Shown: positions 14,582 through 24,308, counted from the first letter of the stretch. The stretch: DNA of 64,000 nucleotides from Adlercreutzia sp. ZJ304 (GCF_011039075.1 NZ_JAAKEG010000003.1:62001-126000), one strand, 5' to 3'. Numbers and translations are program-made. The notes: generated from the sequence alone by a model not told the origin.

Positions 14582-17534
14582 CCTCGCTTTCGTTTGCGTT
14601 ATCTGTGTCGGTGTCTGCCGGATCGTTGCCCTCTATTTTGATGGTCAATGTGCCGCCGAAAACCCGTGAAGCATTTATTTGAAGCGTATCGCTATTCTTT
14701 GCGCGGCTATTCGAATGAGACACTCTTCTCGGTCTTGCTTTAGGTCTTTTCACACGACTTGATATTGCAGCATGTTTTGGAGCGTTTTCCTCTTCTGTAA
14801 GCTCTTGATGCTCTTCGAGTTTAGGCTGCTCTGCCTGTTCCGGTTCTGTTTCGTTTGCAGCTGGCGTATCTTCCGATGCGGCTTCTGTGTCATTTGCTGC
14901 ATCTTCTAAGTGGTCATCTTTGCTTTCGGTTTCGTTTGTTTCCGGTTCATTTTCTGCGGGCAGGTTATCTGCGTCGGCATCTTCATTAGTTTCATTAGTA
15001 ATACTGCTAGCGTCTTCGCTAATGTTGGCTTGTGCGGCTGCAGAGCTTTCTGCGTAAGCAGCATTTGTCTCTGCGCTTTGCGTTTCTTGCGCCTTTAAGG
15101 TTGCGGTCACATTTATTTCAGAAGGTTTTGACTTAGACGCCTCTAGCGTTACGGCACCTGTGTCGCGCGCGGCATAATCTAATATAGATGGTATTTTTAT
15201 GGCACCGAACGGGCACACTTGCAGGCAAAGTCCGCATCCGTTGCATAAGCTGGTGTCTATAACTGCCTGACCTCGCATTCCGCTTTTGCGCCCGCGCGCG
15301 TCGGCGGAGAAAGCTATAGCAGGGCAACCGATGTCGGTTATGCAGCGTTTGCAACCGGTGCATTGCTCTGTGTCAACTTCAGCCGGAATGCCGAACGGTC
15401 TTAGCCATACGCAGGGGCTTTGGAAAATAATAGCTGAAGGTCCTTCATGCTTTAAGGCAAGCATAGATATTTCTTCTGCCTGCACCCTGTTCAAAGGATC
15501 GGCGCGAAGTATTACCTGAACACCTAATGCTTCTAGTACTGCTTCAATGCTAATGGGTTTGTTGTGTTCTCCCATAAGCGTGGTGCCAGTGCCGGGGTGT
15601 GGTTGTGACCCCGTCATAGCGGTAGTGGAATTATCAAGTATGACGAATGTTACATCGTGGTTGTTGTATACGGCATTTGCAATGCCTGTCATGGCGCTGG
15701 CGAAAAATGTAGAATCGCCCACAAAAGCTACCTGCTTTTTATTAGGCTCGGCAATGTGGAAGCCCTGCGCCATGGTTATACCTGCGCCCATGCAAAGACA
15801 TGTATCAACGGCGTTAAGCGGCAGAGCGTTTCCAAGTGTGTAGCAGCCTATATCGCCGCACAGCATAGCATTTTCACGCTTCACCCCAATTTTATCCAGT
15901 GCGCCTTTTATAGCGTAGAAGCTGCCACGATGTGGACAACCTGCGCATAAGACCGGGGGTCTGGGTGGAAGCTCGTATGAGTAATGCAGCAATGCCTTTT
16001 TGCCTATTACATCTTCCATAAGCCGAAGAATAGAAAGTCTGTTTCCGTCGCGATCAACTGCTTCGCCCGGTTTGCGCCGTTGCTGCGATGTTTGAGTTTG
16101 CACGACTTGAGTAACAGCGCTGGCACTTTCTGCTTTCAAAGCAGATGCAGGCGCTTTGTAACGAGCGGCATGCGTTTGTTTGCGCCGCGCAGCCAACTGA
16201 GCCCGCTTTTGAGACATGCTTTCAGGAGCAGCGGAGTTTTGGCTGGCGCTATAGTCGGCAGCAACGCCTATCAAGCCAATTTGAGGCTCTTCTGCCGGCT
16301 TATTGTCATTAACATGGTTTGGTAGTCTGTGCGCAGCACGCTTATCTTTGCCATTGTGTTTTTTGTCGCCACTGTCCGAATTAGAGGCTGTTGATACGAC
16401 GATTATTTCTTGCTTTGGCGCTTTCGTGTACATGTCAAAGAAGTGCGAAATTGCTACCACTGCGCTCTCGGTAGAATTTTCCCCGCGATCAGGTGCTTCA
16501 CCAGTAAGCTTGCCGTGCACATGCGCAGAAAGGAAGTTGTTAGACGCAGTTACCATAAGTCCTTCTTCAAGCACCGAGTCTAGCTCTTCAAGAACTAATA
16601 TGTGCGACAAGCCATCCATAAAGCGTCGCAAAGGACGTTTTGCCAGCGGATAAGGAATGCCCATCTGCATAAACCTGTACGGTGGCAGCGCAACGCCTGC
16701 GCGCTCGGCGCAGCGCTCTATCATTTCTAGAGCTTCAAGTGCGTATTGCGTGGAAACACCGCCGGTGAAAATGCCCAAATAAGGCTCTTCAGCTGGCTTG
16801 CCTTCTTCTGCAGTAGCCTTGCTAAACATGGGCAGGAACTGCGAAAAATGTGCATCTAGCGCGAATATGCGCGTCATATCGTTTAGTCGGTCAATTATTT
16901 CACCGTGAGCTTGATAAGACCTTTTTGGGAATATGACCCAATGATCGGGATTATGTTTGAAGCCGCCTGCGGGAAGAGGTCTGGCTTGTGTGGTGTCTTC
17001 TACATCGAAGAAAGTTGAAGCGTGGTTAACGCGCGTTGTAGGACGCACTATAACGGGCGTGCCGTATTCTTCAGACAGCTCGAATGCCGCCTTCATCATG
17101 GCAAAGCCCTGTTCGGGAGTGGCAGGGTCGAATACAGGCACTTTCGCAAATTCGGCAAAACGGCGCGTATCTTGTTCGGTTTGAGAAGATATAGGACCGG
17201 GATCGTCTGCAACAAACAGCACTAAACCGCCGCGCACCCCCACGTAGTTAAGTGACATTAGCGCATCGCTGGCTACGTTTAATCCAACTTGTTTACAGGT
17301 GAAAAGCGCTCGTGCGCCCGACATAGATGCCGCTGCGCAAATTTCTAGTGCTGCCTTTTCGTTAGTTGACCACTCTACGTGTACGCCCAGCGCTTTGCCC
17401 GCTGCGCGTAAACGTGCCACGGTTTCTACTAACTCTGACGAAGGTGTGCCCGGATAACCTGCTACAACATTAACGCCAGCTTCCAGTGCAGCATGAGCGA
17501 AGGCTTCATTGCCCATTAGGAGTTTCTTGGTCAT
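14568..17534 (-). CDS. iorA: Indolepyruvate:ferredoxin oxidoreductase alpha subunit, enlarged
   Basis: 988 residues from the ATG at 17534, giving MTKKLLMGNEAFAHAALEAG; a TTG ten codons upstream is a less likely start. Order: pyrimidine-binding POR_N domain (about 1-190, with GYPGTPSSELV), transketolase C-like domain, a low-complexity insert (about 370-495), then the TPP-binding domain from CAGCPHRGSF near 527 with GDIGCYTLG and GDSTFFASAM. Two 4Fe-4S clusters follow near 723 (CTGCKRCITDIGCP) and 770 (CNGCGLCLQVCP). A further 200 residues of acidic, Ala/Glu-rich tail end in a basic segment. Family members are about 580-640 residues, so the insert and tail are unusual. The catalytic parts look complete. 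Confidence 0.93.
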   Translation of the reverse strand: MTKKLLMGNEAFAHAALEAGVNVVAGYPGTPSSELVETVARLRAAGKALGVHVEWSTNEKAALEICAAASMSGARALFTCKQVGLNVASDALMSLNYVGVRGGLVLFVADDPGPISSQTEQDTRRFAEFAKVPVFDPATPEQGFAMMKAAFELSEEYGTPVIVRPTTRVNHASTFFDVEDTTQARPLPAGGFKHNPDHWVIFPKRSYQAHGEIIDRLNDMTRIFALDAHFSQFLPMFSKATAEEGKPAEEPYLGIFTGGVSTQYALEALEMIERCAERAGVALPPYRFMQMGIPYPLAKRPLRRFMDGLSHILVLEELDSVLEEGLMVTASNNFLSAHVHGKLTGEAPDRGENSTESAVVAISHFFDMYTKAPKQEIIVVSTASNSDSGDKKHNGKDKRAAHRLPNHVNDNKPAEEPQIGLIGVAADYSASQNSAAPESMSQKRAQLAARRKQTHAARYKAPASALKAESASAVTQVVQTQTSQQRRKPGEAVDRDGNRLSILRLMEDVIGKKALLHYSYELPPRPPVLCAGCPHRGSFYAIKGALDKIGVKRENAMLCGDIGCYTLGNALPLNAVDTCLCMGAGITMAQGFHIAEPNKKQVAFVGDSTFFASAMTGIANAVYNNHDVTFVILDNSTTAMTGSQPHPGTGTTLMGEHNKPISIEAVLEALGVQVILRADPLNRVQAEEISMLALKHEGPSAIIFQSPCVWLRPFGIPAEVDTEQCTGCKRCITDIGCPAIAFSADARGRKSGMRGQAVIDTSLCNGCGLCLQVCPFGAIKIPSILDYAARDTGAVTLEASKSKPSEINVTATLKAQETQSAETNAAYAESSAAAQANISEDASSITNETNEDADADNLPAENEPETNETESKDDHLEDAANDTEAASEDTPAANETEPEQAEQPKLEEHQELTEEENAPKHAAISSRVKRPKARPRRVSHSNSRAKNSDTLQINASRVFGGTLTIKIEGNDPADTDTDNANESEDGRG

Positions 17535-17601
17535 TTTAGCGTTCCGTCTGCTTCGGTGTGACAAACGAATTTCTCAGCGCTAATATGGTCCATCTGCATT
17601 C

Positions 17602-18075
17602 CTATTCTGCCATTTCGCGCTTGAATGCGACTATTTTCTCGCGCATCTGTGCATCGTTTTCGCCAGTTCCGGCACCCATAATTTGTGTGGCTAGTATGGC
17701 TGCATTCTTTGCGCCGTTTATGGCAACGCATGCCACGGGTACGCCGCTTGGCATTTGGACCATAGAAAGCAGCGAATCTAGCCCGCCTAAGTCGCTAGTT
17801 TTCATAGGTACCGCTATAACTGGCAGCGGTGTGAATGCAGCTACTACGCCGCCAAGGTGCGCTGCTTTTCCGGCGGCAGCTATTATAACGCGCATACCGC
17901 GAGAAGTTGCGGTTTCTGCCCATTCGTGCACCACATTGGGTTTGCGATGTGCGCTGGCTATTTTTACTTCATAGGGAATGCCAAAATCGTCCAACTGCTG
18001 CATGCATGGTTGCATAGCTTCCATGTCGGACTGCGATCCCATTATTATGCCTACTAACGGTGTGTCGGTGTTCAA
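17602..18075 (-). CDS. purE: N5-carboxyaminoimidazole ribonucleotide mutase
   Basis: 157 residues, normal for class I PurE. It has [13 protein letters not shown] at 9-21, the SAHR motif near 41-44, and [14 protein letters not shown] followed by [14 protein letters not shown]. It catalyses the N5-CAIR to CAIR rearrangement in purine synthesis. A TTG start is chosen because GAGGGG sits six bases before it and no ATG lies nearby. No purK is adjacent, so CAIR may depend on a distant purK. It is placed 67 bases upstream of iorA on the same strand. Confidence 0.92.
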   Translation of the reverse strand: MNTDTPLVGIIMGSQSDMEAMQPCMQQLDDFGIPYEVKIASAHRKPNVVHEWAETATSRGMRVIIAAAGKAAHLGGVVAAFTPLPVIAVPMKTSDLGGLDSLLSMVQMPSGVPVACVAINGAKNAAILATQIMGAGTGENDAQMREKIVAFKREMAE

Positions 18076-18084
18076 TTTGCCCCC

Positions 18085-19896
18085 TCAAACACAATTAAAT
18101 GTATTGTAATGCGCCATAGGCTTAAAGTCAGTCTCAACCTCGTTAAAGTTGGCTATTTCTGGCTGTGTGTCAATGCAAATGGCGGCAAAAGCGCAAACTA
18201 GTAGTGGTGCCATGTCAAAAATGGGTACGCAATAGCGCGCATCGTATACGGGAGATATTACGCAAAATGCTAACAGAATAAGTGTGGGCACCAGCAAAAT
18301 GCCGCAGCGTAAGCGCCGTCGCACTAATACAAAAATTAAGCCGGCGGGCAGCCAGAATACATATGTAACTATTAGCAAAGGTAAATTAATACCGGGAGTT
18401 TCGGCTATGGCGGTATAGGCATCGTCCATGCCGTGGCGCAACCAATCTAGTTCATCTGGATTCCATAGCATATAGCGGTCATTGTCGCCCATGTGCGTAT
18501 CCACTGTCACCATGCGTATGTTGGCGAAAGCGGTGGGTGCCACGTAGTAGCCTGCCAGCGATGCGAATGCCGCTAAATAAGATTCAGGGTGGCGTATCCC
18601 CATGGATATATAGGCTTTCATATAATCAAGTAACTGCTCTGGGGTGGCATCTATGTTATAGCGGTATTTCACAGAATCGGCGAAGTCGAATTGGTATTCG
18701 TCGGCTAATTTATCGTAGTCCAGAACGTTTTGTATGGCGCGTTTTTCCGTTGCCGATATCTCATCGCCATGATCGACCAAATAGCGTGCGGTTTGCTGAA
18801 AAAGAGGTCCTAGAATTTCTTGTTTACCACCCGGACTAATATTGGTAAGCGGAAATATTAGCAGCGGAAGCAGTAGCGCCATTATTGCCACGCACGAGCC
18901 AGCCTGTATAAGACATGCGCGCACCGCGCCGCTTTCTGCGAGATGCGGACGCTTGCCGCGCCGTAGGACTATGGCGGCTATAAGCGCTGTGGGTACCACC
19001 ATGAAAATGCCCATTTTTCGCGTAAGACACAACAGTAAACCCAGTTCACAAAAAAGCACTATAGCGAAAGCGCCGCGCAAACTTGCGCCGCGTGTGCGTA
19101 CAGCTTCGAAGAGCATTATGAAGTAGGGGATGCATAATGCTCCGAACAGGCTATCTTTTACCATACACATCGCCCATGTGCTTATAAAAGGCATTATGCA
19201 GAAGAATAGGTATGCGCAAAAACATAGTACTAGTGGGCAATGGCGCTGGCGCATGTAAGCTATGGCGCACGTGAACGCTATGATATGCGCTACGCCTTGA
19301 ATGCACACGAACGTGAATACGCCTAACATCCAATTGCCGGTTAGCAAATCGGAGGCGTATCCGAAGGCACCATATAGCAGCGTGGTTAGCACTGGATGAT
19401 GGTCAACCAGCCAAGCATCGGTTATGGTCTGTTCGCGAATTTCTTCCCATGGAATTATCGATATAGGATGATTTTCTGGGTATATCTGATATATCTGGTA
19501 GTAGGTATCCCAGTATGTACCGCCCGGGTAATTCGCTATTAACCACGGTAGCCAAAACAGCGCCATTATGGCTGCAAATATAGCAATGCTTTTCAATTGC
19601 CAATGCGGTGTTAAGCGTGCTAGTAGCGGTTTGCGCTCGTTTGGTAAGCGGTCATCTTCGCGGGCACGTGTAAGGCATACCCAAAAAAACAAAACATCCA
19701 TTAGGAAGAACACAATGGCTGCCACAATTGTGAATATTACAATTAAAAGTATTGTTTGTACCGTATCGAAAATAGCCCAGCCGCTGCCTGCTACATAAGA
19801 CACTCCAATTACACCGCATGTAGACACAACAATAGACAATGCCAGCAATACTAGCCAATCGCGCAGGTGCATTTCGTCTAATGCGTCAAGAATCAA
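18085..19896 (-). CDS. DUF6020-like multi-pass membrane protein (GT-C-like)
   Basis: 603 residues, about 12 membrane segments. The external-loop motif LIANYPGGTYWDTYYQIYQ and the later DAWLVDHHPVLTTLLYGAF resemble the acceptor/catalytic loops of GT-C glycosyltransferases and match DUF6020 proteins as I know them. Such proteins are probably lipid-linked-sugar glycosyltransferases acting at the outer face of the membrane, though the activity is unproven. A TTG start at 19896 has AGGT upstream; an ATG at 19872 is an alternative. It lies ten bases before purE on the same strand. Confidence 0.75.
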   Translation of the reverse strand: MILDALDEMHLRDWLVLLALSIVVSTCGVIGVSYVAGSGWAIFDTVQTILLIVIFTIVAAIVFFLMDVLFFWVCLTRAREDDRLPNERKPLLARLTPHWQLKSIAIFAAIMALFWLPWLIANYPGGTYWDTYYQIYQIYPENHPISIIPWEEIREQTITDAWLVDHHPVLTTLLYGAFGYASDLLTGNWMLGVFTFVCIQGVAHIIAFTCAIAYMRQRHCPLVLCFCAYLFFCIMPFISTWAMCMVKDSLFGALCIPYFIMLFEAVRTRGASLRGAFAIVLFCELGLLLCLTRKMGIFMVVPTALIAAIVLRRGKRPHLAESGAVRACLIQAGSCVAIMALLLPLLIFPLTNISPGGKQEILGPLFQQTARYLVDHGDEISATEKRAIQNVLDYDKLADEYQFDFADSVKYRYNIDATPEQLLDYMKAYISMGIRHPESYLAAFASLAGYYVAPTAFANIRMVTVDTHMGDNDRYMLWNPDELDWLRHGMDDAYTAIAETPGINLPLLIVTYVFWLPAGLIFVLVRRRLRCGILLVPTLILLAFCVISPVYDARYCVPIFDMAPLLVCAFAAICIDTQPEIANFNEVETDFKPMAHYNTFNCV

Positions 19897-19922
19897 AGGA
19901 ACCTACTTAGTAACTATATAAC

Positions 19923-19972
19923 AAGGTGAACTGCGTCGCTGTGCATTATCTCGCAGCGACGCAGTTCACCTT
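19923..19972 (-). terminator. Perfect 19-bp hairpin between cysE and the DUF6020 gene
   Basis: The arms at 19923-19941 and 19954-19972 pair with no mismatch around a 12-base loop. It lies 21 bases past the cysE stop. There is no uridine run, so it may be a processing or stability element rather than a simple terminator. Confidence 0.6.
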
Positions 19973-19993
19973 AACAATAACTGCAAAACTATT

Positions 19994-20929
19994 CTAGTCT
20001 TTTTCGCCCGGTTGACGCACGGTTATCTCTTGTTCCTTTACCGACACACGGCTATGTGGCGGTACGCTAAACGTAACGAAGGTGCTGCCAGCAATAACTG
20101 AGCCTTCACCGATAACGGTTTCGCCACCAAGTACGCTAGCGTTTGAATAAATAGTCACATTGTCTTCTATGGTTGGATGGCGTTTTACACCGCTTAGTCG
20201 CTGACCGCCGCGTGTACTAAGCGCTCCCAGCGTAACACCTTGATACAGCTTTACATGGTCGCCTATTTCAGTTGTTTCTCCAATTACAACACCTGTGCCG
20301 TGATCAATGAAGAAATATTCGCCAATTTTTGCACCCGCTCCAATGTCGATGCCTGTGCCGGAATGAGCCAGCTCAGTCATAATGCGCGGAATAATTGGCA
20401 CGTCCATTTCGTAGAGAATGTGCGCTAGGCGATACACATAAATGGCGTATAGCCCCGGATAGCTAAAGATTACTTCCTCTTTACTGCCTGCTGCTGGGTC
20501 GCCTTCGTATAGCGCTTCCACATCGGTTAGCAAAACTTGCTGCACGCGCGGCAGTTCGTCAAAAAAAGTAGTACAGACTTCAGCAGCGCGGTCTATTATA
20601 TGACACGGTGCGCATTCGCCGCAATGTCCAATATCTATTGTGTTGCCGCACGAGTCATCGGTATAAGTTAGGGCAATTATTATCTGTTCGCGCAATTTGC
20701 GCTCAATTTGTATCAGTATTTCGCCGATGAAATAGGTGGGGCTAGTGTTAGGAGAGAGCATCTCTTCGCCGAAATAGCCGGGGAAAACTACACGTCTTAA
20801 CCCTTTCAGAATTTCCTTTACGGCAGTTCTGCTGGGGAAACGTAAGCCGGGTTTCGTGAAGAATATCTCGTCTGCCTCGTAGTTTTTTTCGATGGCAGTA
20901 ACTATTCTGTCTAAATTGTCGCCGAACAT
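19994..20929 (-). CDS. cysE: Serine O-acetyltransferase
   Basis: 311 residues. An N-terminal helical domain is followed by a left-handed parallel beta-helix at about 190-290: DIGAGAKIGEYFFIDHGTG, VVIGETTEIGDHVKLYQGVTLG, then HPTIEDNVTIYSNASVLGG. The catalytic His lies in the FIDHG motif. The enzyme makes O-acetylserine for cysteine synthesis. The length and start MFGDNLDRIVTAIEKNYEADE fit the EpsC/SAT type found in anaerobes. It has an AAAGGAAAA-type ribosome site. No cysK is adjacent. Confidence 0.92.
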   Translation of the reverse strand: MFGDNLDRIVTAIEKNYEADEIFFTKPGLRFPSRTAVKEILKGLRRVVFPGYFGEEMLSPNTSPTYFIGEILIQIERKLREQIIIALTYTDDSCGNTIDIGHCGECAPCHIIDRAAEVCTTFFDELPRVQQVLLTDVEALYEGDPAAGSKEEVIFSYPGLYAIYVYRLAHILYEMDVPIIPRIMTELAHSGTGIDIGAGAKIGEYFFIDHGTGVVIGETTEIGDHVKLYQGVTLGALSTRGGQRLSGVKRHPTIEDNVTIYSNASVLGGETVIGEGSVIAGSTFVTFSVPPHSRVSVKEQEITVRQPGEKD

Positions 20930-20976
20930 GTTTTCCTTTCACCGCCGCTAGAATGCGTGGGTTTTAAGTAAGTTGG

Positions 20977-21516
20977 CTACATTAATTTTGATGCGCTATG
21001 AGTAGTTAAACCAAGGATGCACATAGTAATTCCGCGCATTAGCAAGAGCACGCTTAAGAAGATAGCAAATGTGTCAGGCATAAAGACAAACATAAGTCCG
21101 CATAGTAGCGATATTATGCCGTTAACAAGCATGACACCCCAAGTTGAGCCCATCTTGCGCACAGAAATTGCTGTAACAATAGCTATTATGGCGTAAGCGA
21201 TAACAAACATGCCCACTATAAATGGCAAAACGCCAGCCGTTACTATGGGGTGCAGCAAAAACATCAAACCCAGTATTATGCTGCATATTGCACTTATAAT
21301 AGCCCAGCCAGACGTAAGACCGGTTTTGCGAAATTGGAAATAGTGAATTATGTCAACGATGCCGCCAACAAGCATTAATGCACCAGCCATTTGGGCTATA
21401 ACTACCAGCGAAAGCCCGGGCCAGAAAAACATAACCAGCCCTGCAATAAAGAACAGTATGCCGCCGATAACAAGACCCCAATCGCGTTTTGCTTTTGTTC
21501 CAGTTTGCTCCGCCAT
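20977..21516 (-). CDS. HdeD/DUF308-family membrane protein
   Basis: 179 residues from the ATG at 21516, which has AGGTGG five bases upstream; the frame extends three codons further. Six membrane helices come in three pairs with repeated G-rich motifs (FFIAGLVMFFWPGLSLVVIAQ; GLMFLLHPIVTAGVLPFIVG; GLMFVFMPDTFAIF), the pattern of HdeD-like proteins. E. coli HdeD is linked to acid resistance; in Gram-positives the role is unknown. It lies between the BY-kinase-like gene and cysE on one strand with 45-50-base gaps, so it may belong to the same transcript. Confidence 0.8.
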   Translation of the reverse strand: MAEQTGTKAKRDWGLVIGGILFFIAGLVMFFWPGLSLVVIAQMAGALMLVGGIVDIIHYFQFRKTGLTSGWAIISAICSIILGLMFLLHPIVTAGVLPFIVGMFVIAYAIIAIVTAISVRKMGSTWGVMLVNGIISLLCGLMFVFMPDTFAIFLSVLLLMRGITMCILGLTTHSASKLM

Positions 21517-21569
21517 AAGAACCACCTCGTAATCTGTTGTCGTAATTCGCTTTGAAATTACCTATTTAC

Positions 21570-22724
21570 TTATTCGGCAGCCACAAATCCGATGACATTC
21601 GCTTTTGCGATCGCAAGCTGAGTAGCTGCAGCTTCAATACCTTTACGCTTAGTTACAAATTCCTGTACGCACAATATAGTCGATCCGGCTACATTGGCAA
21701 CATAAGAAAAGTCGGCTTGTTTAGTTGTTGGTGCGGCATTCAAAATTACTATATCGTATTCAAGCTGCGCCTGTTCTAGCATTTGTGAAAGTTTGGGGCT
21801 ATCAAGCAATGCGATTGGGCTTTGTTTGGGGTTTCCGGCGGGTACGTAGCTGAAACCTTGCGTAATTCGCACGGCATCACTTAGCTGAATTTCGCCGGTA
21901 AGTACATCGGATAGACCGTTGCCATCGCTTACAAGGTTTTCTGCAAGTTGCGACTGTCCGTTCATGTCGGCATCTACAAGTAAGACGCGCTTATCTGCCT
22001 GTGTGGCTGCTTCTGCCAATTCTGTACATGTTTGCGCCGAAAGAGCTTCGTTGTCTATAGAAAGCACGCATACGCTTTTGTGTTCGCCGCTTGCAAACCG
22101 TACATTGGCAAACAATTGCTGGCGGTCGAGCGCTTTTTCTTGCTGATTTGGTTTTGGAATGCGTCCAAGTAGTTGTGCTTCGTAGTCTTCTTCCATATCG
22201 CGTGCGCTATGAATATTGCCGCGCACAAGATCCATGATTACAACTATGCATACTGCGGCAAACAGCCCGGCTAGAAGGGCAATGCCGGCGCTCTTCGTGG
22301 TGCTGGGGCTTTCATCTGTAGCGGCGGTGGCGCGTTTTAAGTCCATGCGGACAGTTATGTTTACAACTTCGCCAGATACGTTATAGCGGCTAAACGCCTT
22401 TATGAATGTGGTATTTAAAGCCCTGTTGGCTGCTTTTATGCATTGATTAGGATCGTTGCCTTCGGCGGTAATTGTTATAACGCGCGTACTTGTATTGGTG
22501 GAGGCTTTGACTTCAACACCATTTTTGGACTGCTGTTCAGCTGCCGCGGTGGCAAAACTGCCTACTCCGGCAGGTTCTGCAGATGCCGTTATAGTAGATG
22601 TTGCCGAATATTCGTTCGGCATAAAATACAGAACTGCAACGCACACTATAGCGCAGACAATAGGTAAGCCAATTACTAGCCATACGCTGCGCTTTATAAG
22701 TTTCCAAAGATCTAACAGAGTCAT
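21570..22724 (-). CDS. Wzz/CpsC-CpsD-like fusion with degenerate kinase domain
   Basis: 384 residues. An N-terminal chain-length-determinant domain has membrane helices near 13-33 and 150-170. A C-terminal domain resembles bacterial tyrosine kinases (BY-kinase). The second Walker motif is visible as VLLVDADMNGQSQ near 245-257, but the P-loop position (near 216-228) reads SIDNEALSAQT without any G-K-S/T, and the Walker B equivalent is VILNAAP rather than VIIDTPP. No Tyr cluster is present at the C-terminus. It is therefore probably a pseudokinase regulator of polysaccharide chain length. It stands next to a flippase and secreted protein genes. Confidence 0.8.
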   Translation of the reverse strand: MTLLDLWKLIKRSVWLVIGLPIVCAIVCVAVLYFMPNEYSATSTITASAEPAGVGSFATAAAEQQSKNGVEVKASTNTSTRVITITAEGNDPNQCIKAANRALNTTFIKAFSRYNVSGEVVNITVRMDLKRATAATDESPSTTKSAGIALLAGLFAAVCIVVIMDLVRGNIHSARDMEEDYEAQLLGRIPKPNQQEKALDRQQLFANVRFASGEHKSVCVLSIDNEALSAQTCTELAEAATQADKRVLLVDADMNGQSQLAENLVSDGNGLSDVLTGEIQLSDAVRITQGFSYVPAGNPKQSPIALLDSPKLSQMLEQAQLEYDIVILNAAPTTKQADFSYVANVAGSTILCVQEFVTKRKGIEAAATQLAIAKANVIGFVAAE

Positions 22725-22767
22725 TTCTAAGCCCTTTCAACCTCAACAAACACTAAGGTATATATTA

Positions 22768-22802
22768 AAGCCCGAGCGCGCATAAAGCTGCATCTCGGGC
22801 TT
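22768..22802 (-). terminator. Intrinsic terminator after the secreted hypothetical gene
   Basis: AAGCCCGAG (22768-22776) pairs with CTCGGGCTT (22794-22802) around a 17-base loop. On the - strand it is followed by TTTAATAT. It separates the upstream hypothetical gene (22827-24308) from the Wzz-like gene. Confidence 0.75.
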
Positions 22803-22826
22803 ATTGCATTACGTGTGAACAAGGGA

Positions 22827-24308
22827 TTAATCCTCGTAATCTAGGTTAATCATTAGTGGTGCTTGTGGCAATGTACCCGTAGCGCTTATTTCGCCTATAA
22901 CGGAAACATGCGCACCGTTTGTTACTACGAATGTGTTGGCGGTCAATTCAAAATAGCTAGTAACATACGTTTTTCCGTCTAGTATTACGCGAATAGTGTA
23001 GTCGGAGCGCAGCAACACGCGATCGTCGCGATATTCGATAACTCCGGGAACTTCTACCAGATCTCCTGTGGAGCATGTAAGTAGCATATCGCCACCGTTT
23101 GCGCCTCCGGTGTTCTCGGAAGTGCTTCCGTTGCTTCCGTTGTTGTTTTCGTTAGTGGGTTGATTCTGGTTTGTGTTGGGGTTTCCCCCTTGATTATTAG
23201 GTGCTGTGCCTATCCAATTTATGGTGGGAACCCACCCTTTAGTCTCGTCCCAAGCTACACCTACATTAGCATCGGTGCGCATGTGGGTTCCGTCAGCATT
23301 AGTCTTGTCTAATGTAAATGTTACGTCTCCACCGGTTGCGCTTAAATTCGAATTTGCAGTAATTGCCGCGCCTTCATACTGAGAGGCAATATTAGCGTCG
23401 TAGGCTTTTAGCAATTCCGGTAATGCTGCTTGTAGTGCGGCTACATCGGCAGGACCGGTGGGCTCAACTTTTTCGCCAGAGGACTGCACAGATGGCTTTC
23501 CAGCTTCCCACTGGGAAGATGATGCGTTGTAAGTAAACGGCAATTGTAGCGTCTGATCTACGCGAACTGACTCATTTTCGAACACAACTTGAGCGGTAGT
23601 AGAGCACGATGTTTTCTGAGCATCTCCTGAGCCGCTGCTCGTAACTTCACCTATTTGAATGTTGGAAATTTGCGGATCGTCTAACCCTTCGGTGTTTATA
23701 TAGCTATAGTCGGAAAGGGTAGGAACATTTATATCGGCTGATTCATATGCCTTTTCAACAACATCTGCTGAAGGAGCGTTTACGGTTACGCTATGCGGGC
23801 GGCTCATAATGTAGCAGAGCGCACAAATTAGCGCTATTGCCGCTAGAGCACATACAATTATGCCTGCAATCAAAAGCCCGTTATGCTTTTTGGGCTGCTT
23901 CGGACGCGGACCAGACGGGTTGATTGCCCCAGCTACGGGATGATATTCGGGCATAGGAACCGCAACTGGAAGGTTGGGTTGCTTTGGTGCTGCTTCAGCT
24001 GCGGCTGTTGGTTGTGCGGTAGTCGCGGCAACACCGGGTACTGCGACTGCGGGTGTTGGTGCAGGCTTAGCAGACGAGGGTGCTGCGGAAGATGCCGTTT
24101 GAGCATTAGGTGTTGTAGCTACAGGCGCTGATGCTGGTGCTGACTGCGCGTGCGGCTGATTTGCGGCTTGCCCATTAGCTGAAGCTGCAACTGGCATACG
24201 TACTGGGTTGCCGTTAGTATTTGTTATGGACGACAACGGAACCGATTTTACGTTTGACGAAACTGGTGTAGAAGCCGACGAAGTAATATGCGAATCAGTT
24301 TCGCTCAT
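22827..24308 (-). CDS. Membrane-anchored secreted hypothetical protein, Pro/Ala-rich cytoplasmic arm
   Basis: 493 residues from the ATG at 24308, which has AGGAAGG upstream; an ORF to 24362 exists but lacks a site. The first 140 residues are a disordered Ala/Pro/Thr-rich region. One membrane helix lies at about 143-168 (GIIVCALAAIALICALCYIM), and the rest is extracytoplasmic. Outside the membrane there are two repeated Lys/Thr-type small domains, an Asn/Gly-rich linker near 365-400, and a final OB-like domain starting LTCSTGDLVEVPGVIEY. I recognise no named family. Its place beside Wzz-like and flippase genes suggests an envelope role. Confidence 0.75.
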   Translation of the reverse strand: MSETDSHITSSASTPVSSNVKSVPLSSITNTNGNPVRMPVAASANGQAANQPHAQSAPASAPVATTPNAQTASSAAPSSAKPAPTPAVAVPGVAATTAQPTAAAEAAPKQPNLPVAVPMPEYHPVAGAINPSGPRPKQPKKHNGLLIAGIIVCALAAIALICALCYIMSRPHSVTVNAPSADVVEKAYESADINVPTLSDYSYINTEGLDDPQISNIQIGEVTSSGSGDAQKTSCSTTAQVVFENESVRVDQTLQLPFTYNASSSQWEAGKPSVQSSGEKVEPTGPADVAALQAALPELLKAYDANIASQYEGAAITANSNLSATGGDVTFTLDKTNADGTHMRTDANVGVAWDETKGWVPTINWIGTAPNNQGGNPNTNQNQPTNENNNGSNGSTSENTGGANGGDMLLTCSTGDLVEVPGVIEYRDDRVLLRSDYTIRVILDGKTYVTSYFELTANTFVVTNGAHVSVIGEISATGTLPQAPLMINLDYED

